Numbered from the stretch's first letter, positions 10,857-20,094 are shown. The stretch: DNA of 21,558 nt from Spirogloea muscicola (GCA_009602725.1 WELB01000022.1:481114-502671); one strand, 5' to 3'. The notes: generated by a model not told the origin, from the sequence alone. Translations and numbers: made by a program.

Positions 10857-10996
10857 GCCAATTTACACACCGGGACGGACGGACGCAGATTGGCCTCGGT
10901 TTGGCCCTGAATTGACAGACCTTTGACCCCGGTCGCTCCATACACTGCGCGACACGTACCCCTCGGCCGCGTCCGTCCGTCCCGGTGTTAATTGGC
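10857..10996. mobile_element. 140-base element with terminal inverted repeats (MITE-like)
   Basis: The left arm GCCAATT (10857-10863) plus ACACCGGGACGGACGGACGC (10867-10886) is matched in reverse complement on the right at 10969-10988 and 10990-10996. The 20-base inner arm is perfect; the 7-base outer arm is perfect but offset by 3 versus 1 spacer bases. No coding capacity inside. I see no clear target-site duplication, and the right flank has an undetermined base at 10999. It abuts a minus-strand retroelement-like protein fragment, so it may be that element's terminal structure rather than an independent MITE. Confidence 0.6.
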
Positions 10997-11203
10997 ACNG
11001 GGGAGGAAGAGCAACCCCGCTGCGCAAGCCAGAGGCTGCTGCAAGGGCGCGACCAGCGCGGCGGTGCAAAGCAAGCGCTTGGGAGCGCTGCAGGGACATA
11101 GACAGTCGCATACGGTAGCAGGACACCAGACCCAAAGGCACCGAGCCACCGGGAAGGGCAGCACCCTGCTCCCGGCGCCGCTGGTCAGCTTGAGAGGGGG
11201 AGA
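10997..11203 (-). pseudogene. Fragment of a retroelement-like protein, C-terminal segment
   Basis: The minus strand reads YRMRLSMSLQRSQALALH, then RAGRALAAASGLRSG, over about 11012-11125. This nearly matches the reading at the right end of the window (21460-21550: YRMRLSVSLQRSMAHALH, RAGRALAAASGFRQG). The frame is open upstream to at least about 11200 but shows no further match that I can see. It passes into the undetermined base at 10999 and the inverted-repeat element. No start codon is credible. I read it as a truncated copy of the same mobile element, in opposite orientation. The protein family name is inference. Confidence 0.65.
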
Positions 11204-11414
11204 GCCGCCATCAATGATGTGTTTGTACCACGGGCCCGGGGTAACCGGGGTCGGAAATTGATCTCCGTTACGGGCTCCGTTTAGCGTTGATTGAAACCCA
11301 ATGCCCCCGGGCCCCGCCGCGGCGGGCCCTAACGCACTTCCATTAGGCGCGTCACCGGCGCGGCCGGCAATCAAAGTGGCCGGCCGGTGCCATTGGCGGC
11401 GCCCGGCGGCCGGT

Positions 11415-11420
11415 CACGTG
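11415..11420. promoter_or_regulatory. G-box CACGTG
   Basis: Palindromic CACGTG within GGTCACGTGGTGG, about 865 bases upstream of the NLP start. G-boxes bind plant bZIP and bHLH factors. Function here is unproven, and in GC-rich sequence such hexamers are frequent by chance. Confidence 0.3.
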
Positions 11421-11558
11421 GTGGCCACCCCCCCCTGTTCGAGACGGCGGCTGCGGGGGGCTCCCGTCCCATCTAAAGTGCCCCCGGCCCCATCTAATCT
11501 CCGACGGTGGGGCTCGCCAACCCCCGGTGGTGGCTCATCGGTGTGCATTCGTATGAGC

Positions 11559-11564
11559 CACGTG
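11559..11564. promoter_or_regulatory. G-box CACGTG followed by ACGG
   Basis: A second CACGTG, in GAGCCACGTGACGG, 144 bases from the first. A related half site, CTCACGTCAC, lies near 11677. The clustering slightly raises the chance that these are real bZIP/bHLH sites, but no gene start is placed next to them. Confidence 0.3.
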
Positions 11565-11887
11565 ACGGTGGATACGTAACGTACGGGCCCGTGCTTCCGT
11601 CTCCGCGCGACTGTCCCCGTGCTTCCGCGCCGTCGCCGTCCGCCATTCACCATCCGCGTGGTACATTGTCGTCTCTCACGTCACAGGAGCCTCCGATCCC
11701 GCAGGCCCAGTCACAAGCCCTTCCACTCGGACTTGAGCGTCGGCTTGCGTAGACCCCTTCTATTTTCTGAACAGAGCGCTGGCTCTGCTTGGCCTCCCTT
11801 TCATTCCTGAACAATGTATTGGCTTGAATTGGCCTCCCTCTCTTTTCATGCGCTCCGCGCGCTTTCCCACCATCCATGCGCACCCCG

Positions 11888-11939
11888 CGCCTTCTGGCTG
11901 GCTTCGACAGCCGCTCTATCAGTATCAGCAGCCGCATTG
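11888..11939 (+). repeat. Dispersed repeat segment (GGCTGGCTT...ACAGCCGCTC...CAGCAGCCGCAT)
   Basis: Reads GGCTGGCTTCGACAGCCGCT then a CAGCAGCCGCAT tail. The same order recurs at about 18587-18628 and, in degraded form, at 20505-20545. This copy sits between the NLP and kinase genes, showing that the family is not confined to the right-hand repeat region. Confidence 0.55.
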
Positions 11940-11957
11940 GTTCAAGCCTCCTAGGCC

Positions 11958-12401
11958 ATGTTCACTCTCTTGTGTGCTGGCTTGCACAGGCCTCGCCCTC
12001 TACTTGAAAGAGTCTCTCTCTTTCATAGCCCTCGCCCCCTTTCACAAGACTTTCTTCTTCCGCAAGAGCATAGGCCCGTGGTGCGCATGGAGAAAGGGAG
12101 GCCAAAGCCAGAGATTCCTGCTCATGCAGAAGGCAAAGAAGGTGCAAATACTTCCAATAAGAAGGTGGAGGCTGCGGGAGGCCAGCCCCAAAAGACCGGA
12201 CAAGGTCAAGAGGTGACCCCAACTCAAAATCCCGATCCCAGGGCTCACATAGCCGCTCCTTCAGCACGGCCCACTTGTCGACACTGCTCCATACGTTCCT
12301 CTCCGCTTTTGCCTTTTCTGCTAGTCTTGTACCCACAGGACCATGAATGGCGCACAGGCATACCGCCTGGCCAATCTGCTGCCCTGGAGTGCTTCGCATG
12401 A
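11958..12401 (+). CDS. Possible small ORF, 147 residues, unrecognised (doubtful)
   Basis: ATG at 11958 to the stop at 12399-12401. I do not recognise the product. The middle is Lys/Gly/Gln/Pro-rich and low in complexity; no domain, signal peptide or membrane segment is evident. The ORF starts just after a dispersed-repeat segment and contains a degraded copy of the hairpin repeat (about 12163-12195). An antisense frame of similar length also exists. It is therefore more likely repeat-derived chance ORF than gene. Confidence 0.15.
   Translation: MFTLLCAGLHRPRPLLERVSLFHSPRPLSQDFLLPQEHRPVVRMEKGRPKPEIPAHAEGKEGANTSNKKVEAAGGQPQKTGQGQEVTPTQNPDPRAHIAAPSARPTCRHCSIRSSPLLPFLLVLYPQDHEWRTGIPPGQSAALECFA
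12163..12195 (-). repeat. Degraded copy of the GGGCTGGC hairpin repeat
   Basis: The plus strand reads GGCTGCGGGAGGCCAGCC then CCAAAAGACCGG. This resembles the reverse complement of the copy at 19010-19040 (GGCTGGGAGAGGCCAGCC then CAAAAGAATGG). The stem is imperfect. Confidence 0.4.
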
Positions 12402-12839
12402 CACCAGCATGCCAAGGGTGCGCTGGTCCCTTCAGTCTCGAGCATGATGATGCATGCCTTTGTTTCTTCCTCTCTCTAACTTAACCGGTTGAGCAAGCCT
12501 GCTTGACATGCTTCACCTGCTAATTGAGCTCACGCACCCCATCATTGCATGCCGTGGGGCCTTGGTAGACATCCTCAGTCTCGTGATGCAGAAAGCCCTC
12601 AGTGCAGTCCTTGGCAAGTCAGCAATGCATCTCTCACATCCCATAGTACAAACCTGATGAATGCTAGACGAGCTTGTACACGCATTATGTCTTTGAGCAG
12701 GAGGATAATCATGACAGTGCATACAGAGAGCATATTCCATCTGTCCTTTATACAGCAGGCACCAGCAATACAGAGCAAGCCTGCACTCTGAACATCTCTC
12801 ACCATCCCCAGCTTAAAGCCGATCAGGGGCATGAGCTAC
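12402..12839. other. 3' flank of the kinase gene, no gene seen
   Basis: Moderate GC, no convincing ORF, RNA gene or repeat. Presumably the 3' UTR and terminator of the minus-strand kinase gene. No TGTAA signal was found on that strand here, so the 3' end cannot be placed. Confidence 0.4.
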
Positions 12840-15800
12840 CTACCAATCATCTCGCCTACTGAAGCTATCCTCCCATCTGTCCCTTGGAGGAACAAGCAAT
12901 TGCTGCTGCCTCATCCTTTCCTCCAAGTCTGCCTTTGGTGCAGGGAGAGGCAAACCAGCAAAATCAGCAATTTCTTGTGCAATCCAATCCTTCTCTACAG
13001 GCCTCAGGCTGCCCCCAAACCTATGCCTTCGAACACCCTCCACGAGCTCGCAGGCTGTAATAGGCCGACCATTCGACTTCTGCAATGAAGACAAATGCTC
13101 AGAAAGGATGTCTGCTAAGCACACAGTAGAAGATGTGCACTGAGATGACAAATAGCACAGCCCGATGAGGGCAAAAAGTATAGCTGGCTTGCCGATGGTC
13201 GATTTCAGCTTCTTATTGAGCAACAACATTGTGCTAGCGTCAAGACAATCTTTGAACAGAAATCTAACCACTCCTGACAAGCAATCCTCCTCTGCTCTGC
13301 GTCACACTTACCCCTTCTAACTTGACCATAACCTCGTTGAGGTCTTCTGCACGCCCCTCGATCTTGTGCTTCCAAAGGCCACCGCCCACAGCCCACTCGA
13401 TTGAGAAGATGTCTTTTGTAATGGTAATATCTGTCCTGACTGTCAGATTAGACAGTGTGCTCCTTGCGAGCCTGCATGCGATTGAACTCACAGGGTGTCA
13501 ACCATCAATCTCAGACACATCTGATATTTGTCTATGAGGATCACATAACCTGCTCTTGGAGGCTGCCTAGGTCTTGCCTCCTACTGTCATAGTGCGTGAG
13601 AAGAACAAAGAACACCTTATGTTGACAAAATCCAACTTGCAACCATGGTCGAGTGAAGTATCATCATACATTGTTGCAATCTGATTGACCAAAAGTAGTA
13701 TGCCTGCGGGAGGTCAGTAAAGGGCACTCACCCCACTCCAACTACCCAAAAGGGAGCTGAAAAGGCAGTGAAGAGGAGTGGCGCCCCAGCCGCAAAAGCG
13801 GATGTCGTCCAAACGGCAGTGAAAGCATTCCAGGCCTGAGGCAGTGCGGCCCTTGTCAGTGCCATCCACCAATGTCAGTTCTAGGTAGGACCAATGTCAG
13901 CAGTAATTGACTTTTTCCTCCAAATACATTTTACAATCTTTGCCAGATCTGTGCTTGCAGACTTGCCACATGGTAAATGGTTTCGAACCATAGATTCTCA
14001 CCAATGCAAACGACCCAGACAATGCCGTCTCACTGGAGAGACCGCCAGGTGGGATACTTATACGAATCATGTCCTCCGTCTTAGCAAGAACCTTCATGCA
14101 CAGGTCCCCACTAATATCAGTTGTTCTGAGGATTCCATGATAAAAACAATTGAACCCGTCTAAAATGACCATTGATTGTGTACATACTGTTGCCTCCATA
14201 TGGGTGAGCAACAAATAGGCCTCAGCAACATGAGTCGTACAACTGCACAATTGCTTAAGGAACTATAGCAAGGGTCGAGACAGCAAGGAAAGCTTGTCGC
14301 TTCACAAGCTCATCAGCATCTGTAAGTTCACATAGAGGATAAAGCTAACCACTTTAGTTCCAGCTGGCCTGCCTGTTCTCTTCTGCTCCTTCGGGCTGCC
14401 ATTCCTTGAAGGTGGTCCAGAGATCTTCCTAGTGTCATTGTTCAGGAGCTCTCTGATAACTTCGTCAGCTGACTGCACAGAGATGGACAAGAGTGTCAAC
14501 AATCTCAATAATGTTGTCATCATGTGCTGATTGCTATTCCAAGTGGCATTGTATCTCCAGTGAAACAGAGACACAGTACAAGCAACTATAATCTACCCAT
14601 TGAAGGCTGCTATATCAGCATGTCTCAATGCCCACAAATGAAAGAGCTGTCATGTGTGATGAGTGTTGACTTATATCACAGCGTCTCAATAAAACTGCAG
14701 GTTTTGAGGGGGGCAGTGACGCATTGACTAGTTTCACATCATCACCTACCACTATGCAACTTCTGAGAGGAGCTATTGTCAACATAAGAGCCTGTCTATA
14801 ATCAACAACTGGCGACAAATTCCAATGCTTGGCAGGTTCATCACCAAAGCTACAGCAACAGCACATCACCTGATAACGATCCTCAGGTGCTGGCTCCATC
14901 AGCCTTTCAACAACATCAACCATTCCTGGACTCATACTCACTGACGATCTGAAGTCGACCTTCAAGCGCCTCTGCATCACACAGATGCAGATACACAGAT
15001 GATGACTTCATTGCGTGCTTCAAGTTGCTCATAGACGGCAGAGGAGGGATGTCAATTGCAGGGAAGCCATATAGGCACAAGTGACATTCAAGTTGAATCA
15101 TAAGCAGCAGCAAACACCTGGGGAAAAGCAGATGGAGGTCGGCCAGACAGAAGAAAGAGGAGGGTGCCACCAAGTGCATATAGATCAGATTGTGGTACAG
15201 CTCGATTCTGGAATTGTTCTGGTGCCATGTACCCGTACTGTACAGAGGAGAAGTATCAGGCACACAACACGATGCTTCTTATATTATACCATTGAGTAGA
15301 CTACTTGCTAACACATGCAATAATCAACTTTGGCCATGAAAATAAAACCTGACACAGGCTATCAATTCATCTCAATGAATTGCAGGTCTATTTCAAGCCT
15401 TTGCTAGATTGCAATCTCAAGTCCTTCATCCATGTGTCGTAACTAGTCAGCTGCAAATGCAGCCGTACAAGTCAAGTGTTGACGTCTTGCTTGTGCTTAG
15501 CAATGTAAATATCAAAAAGTCCATGCTTTGTGTACTTACGGTGCCAACAACTGTGCTTCCAATCAAAGCTGTTGCAGCAACATCCTGCACAGCCCCAAAG
15601 TCCACCACTTTGACCTTCCCAGTCGCTTCATCCAAAATGATATTATCTGGCTGCCAAATTGGAAGGGCAGATTATGTTACTGCACTCATTCAGCAAAGGA
15701 AAGTACACCGGTCTGCCACTAAGGAGCAGCTGTAATGGAGGGGCAGACTTTCTTGACCCAATAGGTAGTACGGCACTCATGCAGCAAAGTGAGATACGCC

Positions 15801-17246
15801 AGTCTTGCCACTAAGGAAATTGATTACAAATTGCAGCATACAAAGACCGTCGAAAATTTCGGATGAGGCTTGCAGACTGTAGCCGGTGGTGCCTGCATTG
15901 CTGGGGTACAATAACCATGCACCCTAAAAGTTCGCTAAGGAAGATTGGTGCACTAGTCTGCAAACCTTGATGTCACGGTGTACAACTGCTGGTCGAAGAT
16001 TTTCTAGGTAGCGCAGAATCTCAAGCACCTGCCCACGTTCAATCTCAAAGGCGTCGTGAGAGGAAGGGCATAACATGCAAAGTACAAGACAGCAGACTCA
16101 TTCAAGTAGACAGGCTTCAAGATTCAACAAAATGACATGGCTTCGGCTGTCATGCCCAACCAGTTCAGAAGATGGTTGCATGTCTGCTTAGAGAGTGTGC
16201 AGCTGAGATGCACAGCTGAAATGTACCTCCAAAGCTATGCGCTTGACTTCTCTTTCGTCCACACGCCAGCCCCTTGACATAAGGTCTGCAAGCGAATTGC
16301 CCTCTGCAATTCTCTGAGCCAAGTAGAATGTCCGATCTTCCATGCTGTCAGCCTGACACCAGAAGAGCAACTTGATGACCATCAACACCAGCAGGCATAA
16401 TTCCTGCTTCAGCTCTCTGGAGCTGCTTCCTGATTCATCTGCATCTTTGCATTCATTGCTGTCAATGTGAAACTGGTCTGATGCTACTTTTGGGCCGAAT
16501 TGGCTGAATTTGAGGAAGAGAATACCTCGAAATAATCAACATATTCAGGTATTCCAGGATGTTTCAGCATTCGAAGCACCTTTGCTTCTCTCTTAAAGAG
16601 ATCCAAGTCCTGATAGAACAACACAAGGCAATCTGAGCAATAATGTGAAAACTGATGACAAATGACACAAGAAAGGCAGTGGAGTCCTCACAAACTCTAT
16701 CATGCATCCAATATGACTTCAAATTCGCCTGCTTTTGTCCTGCGACACGCTTGTTTTCCAACTCAGAATAGCAAAGAAGGGTTTAGCATTTGATAACCCA
16801 CAATCTTCAATGATGTTCTTCTCTACTGCACTGCACCCAAGGTCAATCTAAATTACTTCAACTATAGTCACAAAAGTGGGCAGATGAGATGCTACAGGCC
16901 GTTGTAGAATGGCATGTAAACCTCAAGGATAGTGCTCATACCTCACCTTCCAACCTTTCATGCCTCGCAAGGAAACAGCCTTGAGCGCGATTTTCTCATT
17001 ATTCTCGTTGACTGCTTCATAGGTTGTACCTACTCCACCTTGCCCCAGCAATTTGCTGATGGTATACTTTCCATTCACAACATCACCAGCTTTGTGTTGT
17101 ACCCCAAACAAGCGGTCTTCTCGAGTGGACTCAAAGGATGGCAGCTTTGTAGCCGAAGTTACCTCCTTCAAAGAGTCCTCACTGAGAGTAATAGAAGAAG
17201 AGCAAGGAGCTCTGAAAAGAAAGTCTTCCAAAGGTGAGGACCACAT
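12840..17246 (-). CDS. Membrane-anchored Hanks-type serine/threonine protein kinase, 12 exons
   Basis: Exons, in coding order: 17246-16947, 16609-16526, 16352-16227, 16028-15966, 15650-15540, 15237-15118, 14971-14870, 14472-14350, 14091-14002, 13835-13732, 13471-13312, 13079-12840 (stop TAG). They total 1623 bases, in frame, 540 residues. The glycine loop GQGGVG is at 68-73. Catalytic residues present: Lys89 (IALKAV), helix-C Glu108, HRD 187-189, Asn194, DFG 208-210 and APE 233-235. LSLRGMK-like and YGYMAPEQF blocks recall an algal/plant family resembling bacterial and cyanobacterial kinases. After the kinase domain come a basic linker and IPPGGL, then a hydrophobic stretch of about 34 residues at 374-407 (one or two membrane helices), and a soluble tail. 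The ATG at 17246 is preceded by an in-frame TAG. An upstream transit-peptide exon remains possible. Plastid location is only inference. Confidence 0.94.
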
Positions 17247-18299
17247 GGTGCTCTTTACGATTTTGACCTCTATCTATCCGAAGTCACAAGCCAGGCACTT
17301 CACTTGGCCAACATATAAGAAAGAAGGTGTGTGCTGGAGGTTGTGAGCAACTAAAGACTGTCCTATTGACAGCAAGGACGTCTTGCTTGCTGACACCCAC
17401 AAGTTGGCCAGTTAAGTACCTCCATCCTGCGTTTGCCATTCCTCCTTTTGCAAAATGCTGGGCCCTCCACCTTCTTCCTCCGATCCGAGGTGTTTGAACC
17501 TCGAAGTCAGCTTCCCCTCGTTGCAACGTCCTCCTCTTCCAAGCGCAGGAATATCTTTGCTTCTGCAATAATGGACAAGTACCTCATGAGCGAGTACCTC
17601 AGCATGTCAGGCAACGGCACACTTGATGCTACCAAGTGTGCAAGGCACACTTCAGAAGCTGAGCATGGAGCGACTTTTCTTAGCAGCTTTGCAAAATCAG
17701 ACCCCCTTGTATTAGCTAAGGCTTGTGTACAAACTGATGAAAGGAAGTACAATCAGCAGCTAGGCCTGTGACCTGCCTCTTACGACAACCGAGGAGCTAA
17801 GGCAACTGAGCGATCAAGCTTGATTGAAATTTGCAGCCGCGGCACGCGCCGCATGCATAAGAGCAAGCCTTCGATGATAGCGCAATGATACGTCAATATC
17901 ACCGCATGAGAGGGAAGCTGCCCGGGCAAAGCGTCGTGGATTACCAGCAGGATGCCTCGCTGCGCCCAAGCCCGAGGATATAGCCAAGCGTGGCACGGCC
18001 CTAGATCTGGCCACTGGTGCGCCATCGACATATCGCGCATGGCGCATACACTGTGACCAGAGCGCGAGGACGGCGTCGCGGCCGCAAGGGGTGTGGCCGC
18101 CATCGAGGACAGCGACTGGCAAGCCCAGCGCAACCACGCAGCAGGGCTGCCAGGACGGTCTTGCACAGAGTCCCGTTACGCAGCGGTCCACTGCCGCTCA
18201 GCCGCGGGCTCAGGCGGCGGCGGCGACGGCGATGGCGGCGGCGAGGGCAGGGACGGCTGCAGACCAGCAGGAGCTGTGACTCCTCGCGCACACTTCCTC
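17247..18299. other. 5' flank of the kinase gene, no supported gene
   Basis: The near part (17247-17780) has moderate GC. A frame at 17423-17565 on the minus strand, bounded by TTATTGCAG and AG|GTACTT, could be an untranslated or transit-peptide exon, but its join to 17246 is not convincing. From about 17990 to 18260 the sequence becomes GC-rich with GGC triplet runs, giving overlapping open frames on both strands that look compositional. This may be the promoter region of the kinase or a CpG-rich boundary of the repeat region. Confidence 0.35.
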
Positions 18300-18605
18300 C
18301 CCTCAGCTCATCTGGCTTCCTGTAGCTGATGCGGGGGTACTAAAAGCGCCCTGTCTGCCCGTAAAGAGCTTGTCGATTGCCGTCCGGTATTCAGGCATCA
18401 GTTTATCGACCTCTATGTGCTGACTAGTGGTTACTGTGCGGGTCAGCTTAGCAGCAGGTGATGTACATTTGTCAATGTGCTTGCCTTCGTACTTGGCCAC
18501 ACAGGCCCTCCATCTCCTAATACACACTCCATTCTCCAAGCCTGTGTTACGCTATTATAGTCATGAACACCGTCTGTATGCACCTGGCTGGCTTTTACAG
18601 CCGCT
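18300..18605 (+). repeat. Dispersed repeat, copy A
   Basis: Shares blocks with copy B (20095-20420): a 29-base identical core at 18439-18467 (beginning CGGGTCAGCTTAGCAGCAGG), GTGCTGACTAGT, GGGGGTACTAARAGCGCC, and CTGTRTGCRCCTGGCTRGCTTTTA. The order of blocks is rotated relative to copy B, as if cut from a tandem array. On the minus strand, 18539-18303 is open and encodes CTSPAAKLTRTVTTSQH and YRTAIDKL. Both peptides recur in copy B, so the repeat probably derives from a coding element. The protein is not recognised. Confidence 0.7.
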
Positions 18606-18682
18606 CTTCTCCAATCAGCAGCCGCATGCCCACAGGGACGGCTTGTAAATGAAGAAGATAACGGCTGCTAAGGAGCGGCTGT
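18597..18682. repeat. Interrupted inverted repeat (ACAGCCGCTC / GAGCGGCTGT)
   Basis: The outer arms ACAGCCGCTC (18597-18606) and GAGCGGCTGT (18673-18682) are perfect complements. The inner arms AGCAGCCG (18617-18624) and CGGCTGCT (18662-18669) are also perfect, with a spacer of about 37 bases. The arrangement could form a long hairpin in RNA or single-stranded DNA. Confidence 0.7.
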
Positions 18683-18774
18683 GAAAGCGAAACAAGAAAA
18701 ATGAAAATAGAGAAGGCCAAAGTAGCCAAGTACAGTGGCAAGCACATCCCAGGCTGCTGCACAAAGTACATCAC

Positions 18775-18874
18775 CTTGCGGCAGCTCGCCGCTTTGTTGA
18801 ACCACATGTTGTCGCCGGGGCCGAGGGTGAGGAACATGTGCACATAATCGGTGGTCTCGTGCTTGCTGGAGGTG
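18775..18874 (-). other. Isolated exon-like segment, unrecognised
   Basis: The minus strand shows a pyrimidine-rich CTTTTCATCAG acceptor, a 100-base open stretch (STSSKHETTDYVHMFLTLG then PGDNMWFNKAASCRK) and an AAG|GTGATG donor. Composition and codon use look coding, but no neighbouring exon joins to it. It lies between inverted repeat segments. It may be an exon captured by a mobile element or a remnant of a broken gene. The protein is not recognised. Confidence 0.35.
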
Positions 18875-18878
18875 CTGA

Positions 18879-18995
18879 TGAAAAGCCAGCCAGGTGCATA
18901 CAGAGGCTGTTTGTGACTATATCAGCGTAGCCACAGGCTAGGCAAACAGGGCGCTCCTCGTACCCCCGTCTCAGCATTAGGAAGTCAGGTGAGCT
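18879..18995 (-). repeat. Dispersed repeat, copy C (inverted)
   Basis: Read on the minus strand, this has the blocks of copies A and B in order: CTCACCTGACTTCC, GGGGGTACGAGGAGCGCC, TGTTTGCCTAGCCTGTGGCT, and CTGTATGCACCTGGCTGGC. It closely follows the 3' part of copy B (20300-20415) and is inverted relative to copy A. Confidence 0.65.
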
Positions 18996-19018
18996 GAGGC
19001 TTGTAGCATTCCATTCTT

Positions 19019-19040
19019 TTGGGCTGGCCTCTCCCAGCCA
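19019..19040 (+). repeat. Hairpin repeat copy GGGCTGGCCTCTCCCAGCC
   Basis: Preceded by CCATTCTTTT, as in the copy at 21048. The stem GGCTGG (19022-19027) pairs with CCAGCC (19034-19039). One of at least five related copies in the right-hand repeat region. Confidence 0.6.
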
Positions 19041-19146
19041 CCAGTTAATCTGGCCGCGCTTGCTCTCTTGTAGCAGGGCTGCCGCTGCCAGTGGCGGGAC
19101 AAAAGAGTCTTCCTCTGGAAAAGGAGGACCCACGCAGCCAAAGGTG

Positions 19147-19450
19147 TCAAATTGCGGCTTGTAGGAGGAGATCGCTAAGGAGGTAGTCAGAGTACTGCTG
19201 CAGCTTTCTCTGCTCTGCACTTCCCACTGCGTGGCGTACAGGCTGCAGAATCTCCTGGAGGCTCGGTGCCTTTTGGGTCTTGTGTCTGTGTACCAAATGC
19301 GTCTATCTGTTTCTCCAGCGCTTCCGAGCCAGTTGCGCCTTGCAGCACCCATGCCACCCACACCTCCTTAACGTCAGCCCCGAGGCCTAGTGGACGCTCC
19401 TCCAACTGTGCCTCGGCCTGCCCCCCACTTACCTGATTGGAGTCTGTCAG
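19147..19450 (-). pseudogene. Broken coding fragment, unrecognised
   Basis: On the minus strand, about 19440-19270 reads as credible protein (GGQAEAQLEERPLGLG, VWVAWVLQGATGSEALEKQ, IDAFGTQTQDPKG). It then continues better in another frame at 19254-19147 (EILQPVRHAVGSAEQRKL, QQYSDYLLSDLLLQAAI, stop). The switch at GCCTCCAG|GAG could be a splice acceptor or a frameshift. I do not recognise it. It is adjacent and opposite to the plus-strand mobile-element fragment that follows, so it is probably part of a decayed element. Confidence 0.4.
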
Positions 19451-19455
19451 TGTGA

Positions 19456-19894
19456 GTGCACCTTTTCCGCAGAGGGCAAAGACCTCGCTACGCATGTGCT
19501 GCTATGTCCGCTGGCCTTGAAGTGGTGGGCGTCCACAGTCTACGACGGGATGCCCTGGCGGACTTGATGTGTGACGTCGGCTACCATTGTGGAGGTGAAC
19601 AACATCATACCCATTACCACCGACGCTCAGGGACGCCATCACCGTTGCACCCTAAACAATGTGGGTGTACAACTTGGCGGACGTCCACGAGCCTTGATCG
19701 ATGTGATTGTGACGGAGGCGTACAAGAGTTCAGCATTGACCCAAATTGCTGGACGCACGGTGAGGAATGCAGAAAGAAAGCTGCAGCATTACTTGAACTA
19801 CCCCAATAATGGGCATCTTCTACCAGCCGCAACATTTTGGGCTGCATGGTCCTCGTTTCGTACCCTACTTGTGAAGACTGCAAGTTTGGGATAA
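19456..19894 (+). pseudogene. Degraded mobile-element protein fragment, copy 1 (most diverged)
   Basis: Two overlapping plus-strand frames each look coding in part. The first (about 19500-19600) reads AGLEVVGVHSLRRDALADL; the second (about 19580-19894, stop TAA) reads ALIDVIVTEAYKSSALTQ and AERKLQHYLNYP. The DVIVTE...Lys-rich...NYP layout resembles DVVTTD...Lys-rich...DHP in the copies at 20592 and 21173. Two frames for one layout implies a frameshift. The relationship is moderate by eye only. Confidence 0.4.
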
Positions 19895-20022
19895 GCACGA
19901 CGTGAGGATATATTTTCTGTTGAGTTGGTCCTGCCAGCAGCCTATTTGTTGTTCTGGCAACATCGAGTACCAGCCTATTTGCAGCGAGTTTAGGCTCATG
20001 CTTTGCACCAGAAAGAGTTTGC

Positions 20023-20071
20023 GCGCCCATAGAGAAGATGGGCTGGCAGAGGCCAGCCCTTGAAGAATGGA
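20023..20071 (-). repeat. Perfect hairpin repeat GGGCTGGC-AGAG-GCCAGCCC
   Basis: The stem 20040-20047 pairs perfectly with 20052-20059 around a 4-base loop. Read on the minus strand, the flanks (CCATTCTT before, TCTTCTCTATGGGCG after) match the copy at 21035-21081, showing a defined repeat unit rather than a chance palindrome. Confidence 0.7.
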
Positions 20072-20094
20072 CCAGAAAGCTGGTCAAGCCTTAG

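Larger units (their letters stand above)
11204..11887. other. GC-rich intergenic stretch upstream of the NLP gene
   Basis: No coding exon supported on either strand. It contains a perfect 14-base palindrome, CCCGCCGCGGCGGG, at 11313-11326, and two G-boxes listed separately. Open frames here are GC-driven and unconvincing. It may carry distal promoter elements of the NLP gene or remnants of the neighbouring mobile element. Confidence 0.4.

Noticed and set aside
10999-10999. Undetermined base N
   Set aside because: An assembly or polymorphism artefact rather than a feature. Noted because it lies at the right edge of the inverted-repeat element and hides a possible target-site duplication.
11313-11326. 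CCCGCCGCGGCGGG palindrome
   Set aside because: Short, in very GC-rich sequence, not repeated elsewhere in the window; likely chance.
17423-17565. Possible transit-peptide exon for the kinase
   Set aside because: It has an acceptor and a donor, but the join to 17246 needs a poor AAAGAG acceptor, and an in-frame TAG lies just upstream of the 17246 ATG. Kept only as a remark.
18001-18329. Overlapping open frames on both strands, possible gene upstream of the kinase
   Set aside because: GGC triplet runs explain the openness. No family resemblance, and no join to the kinase first exon that keeps frame.
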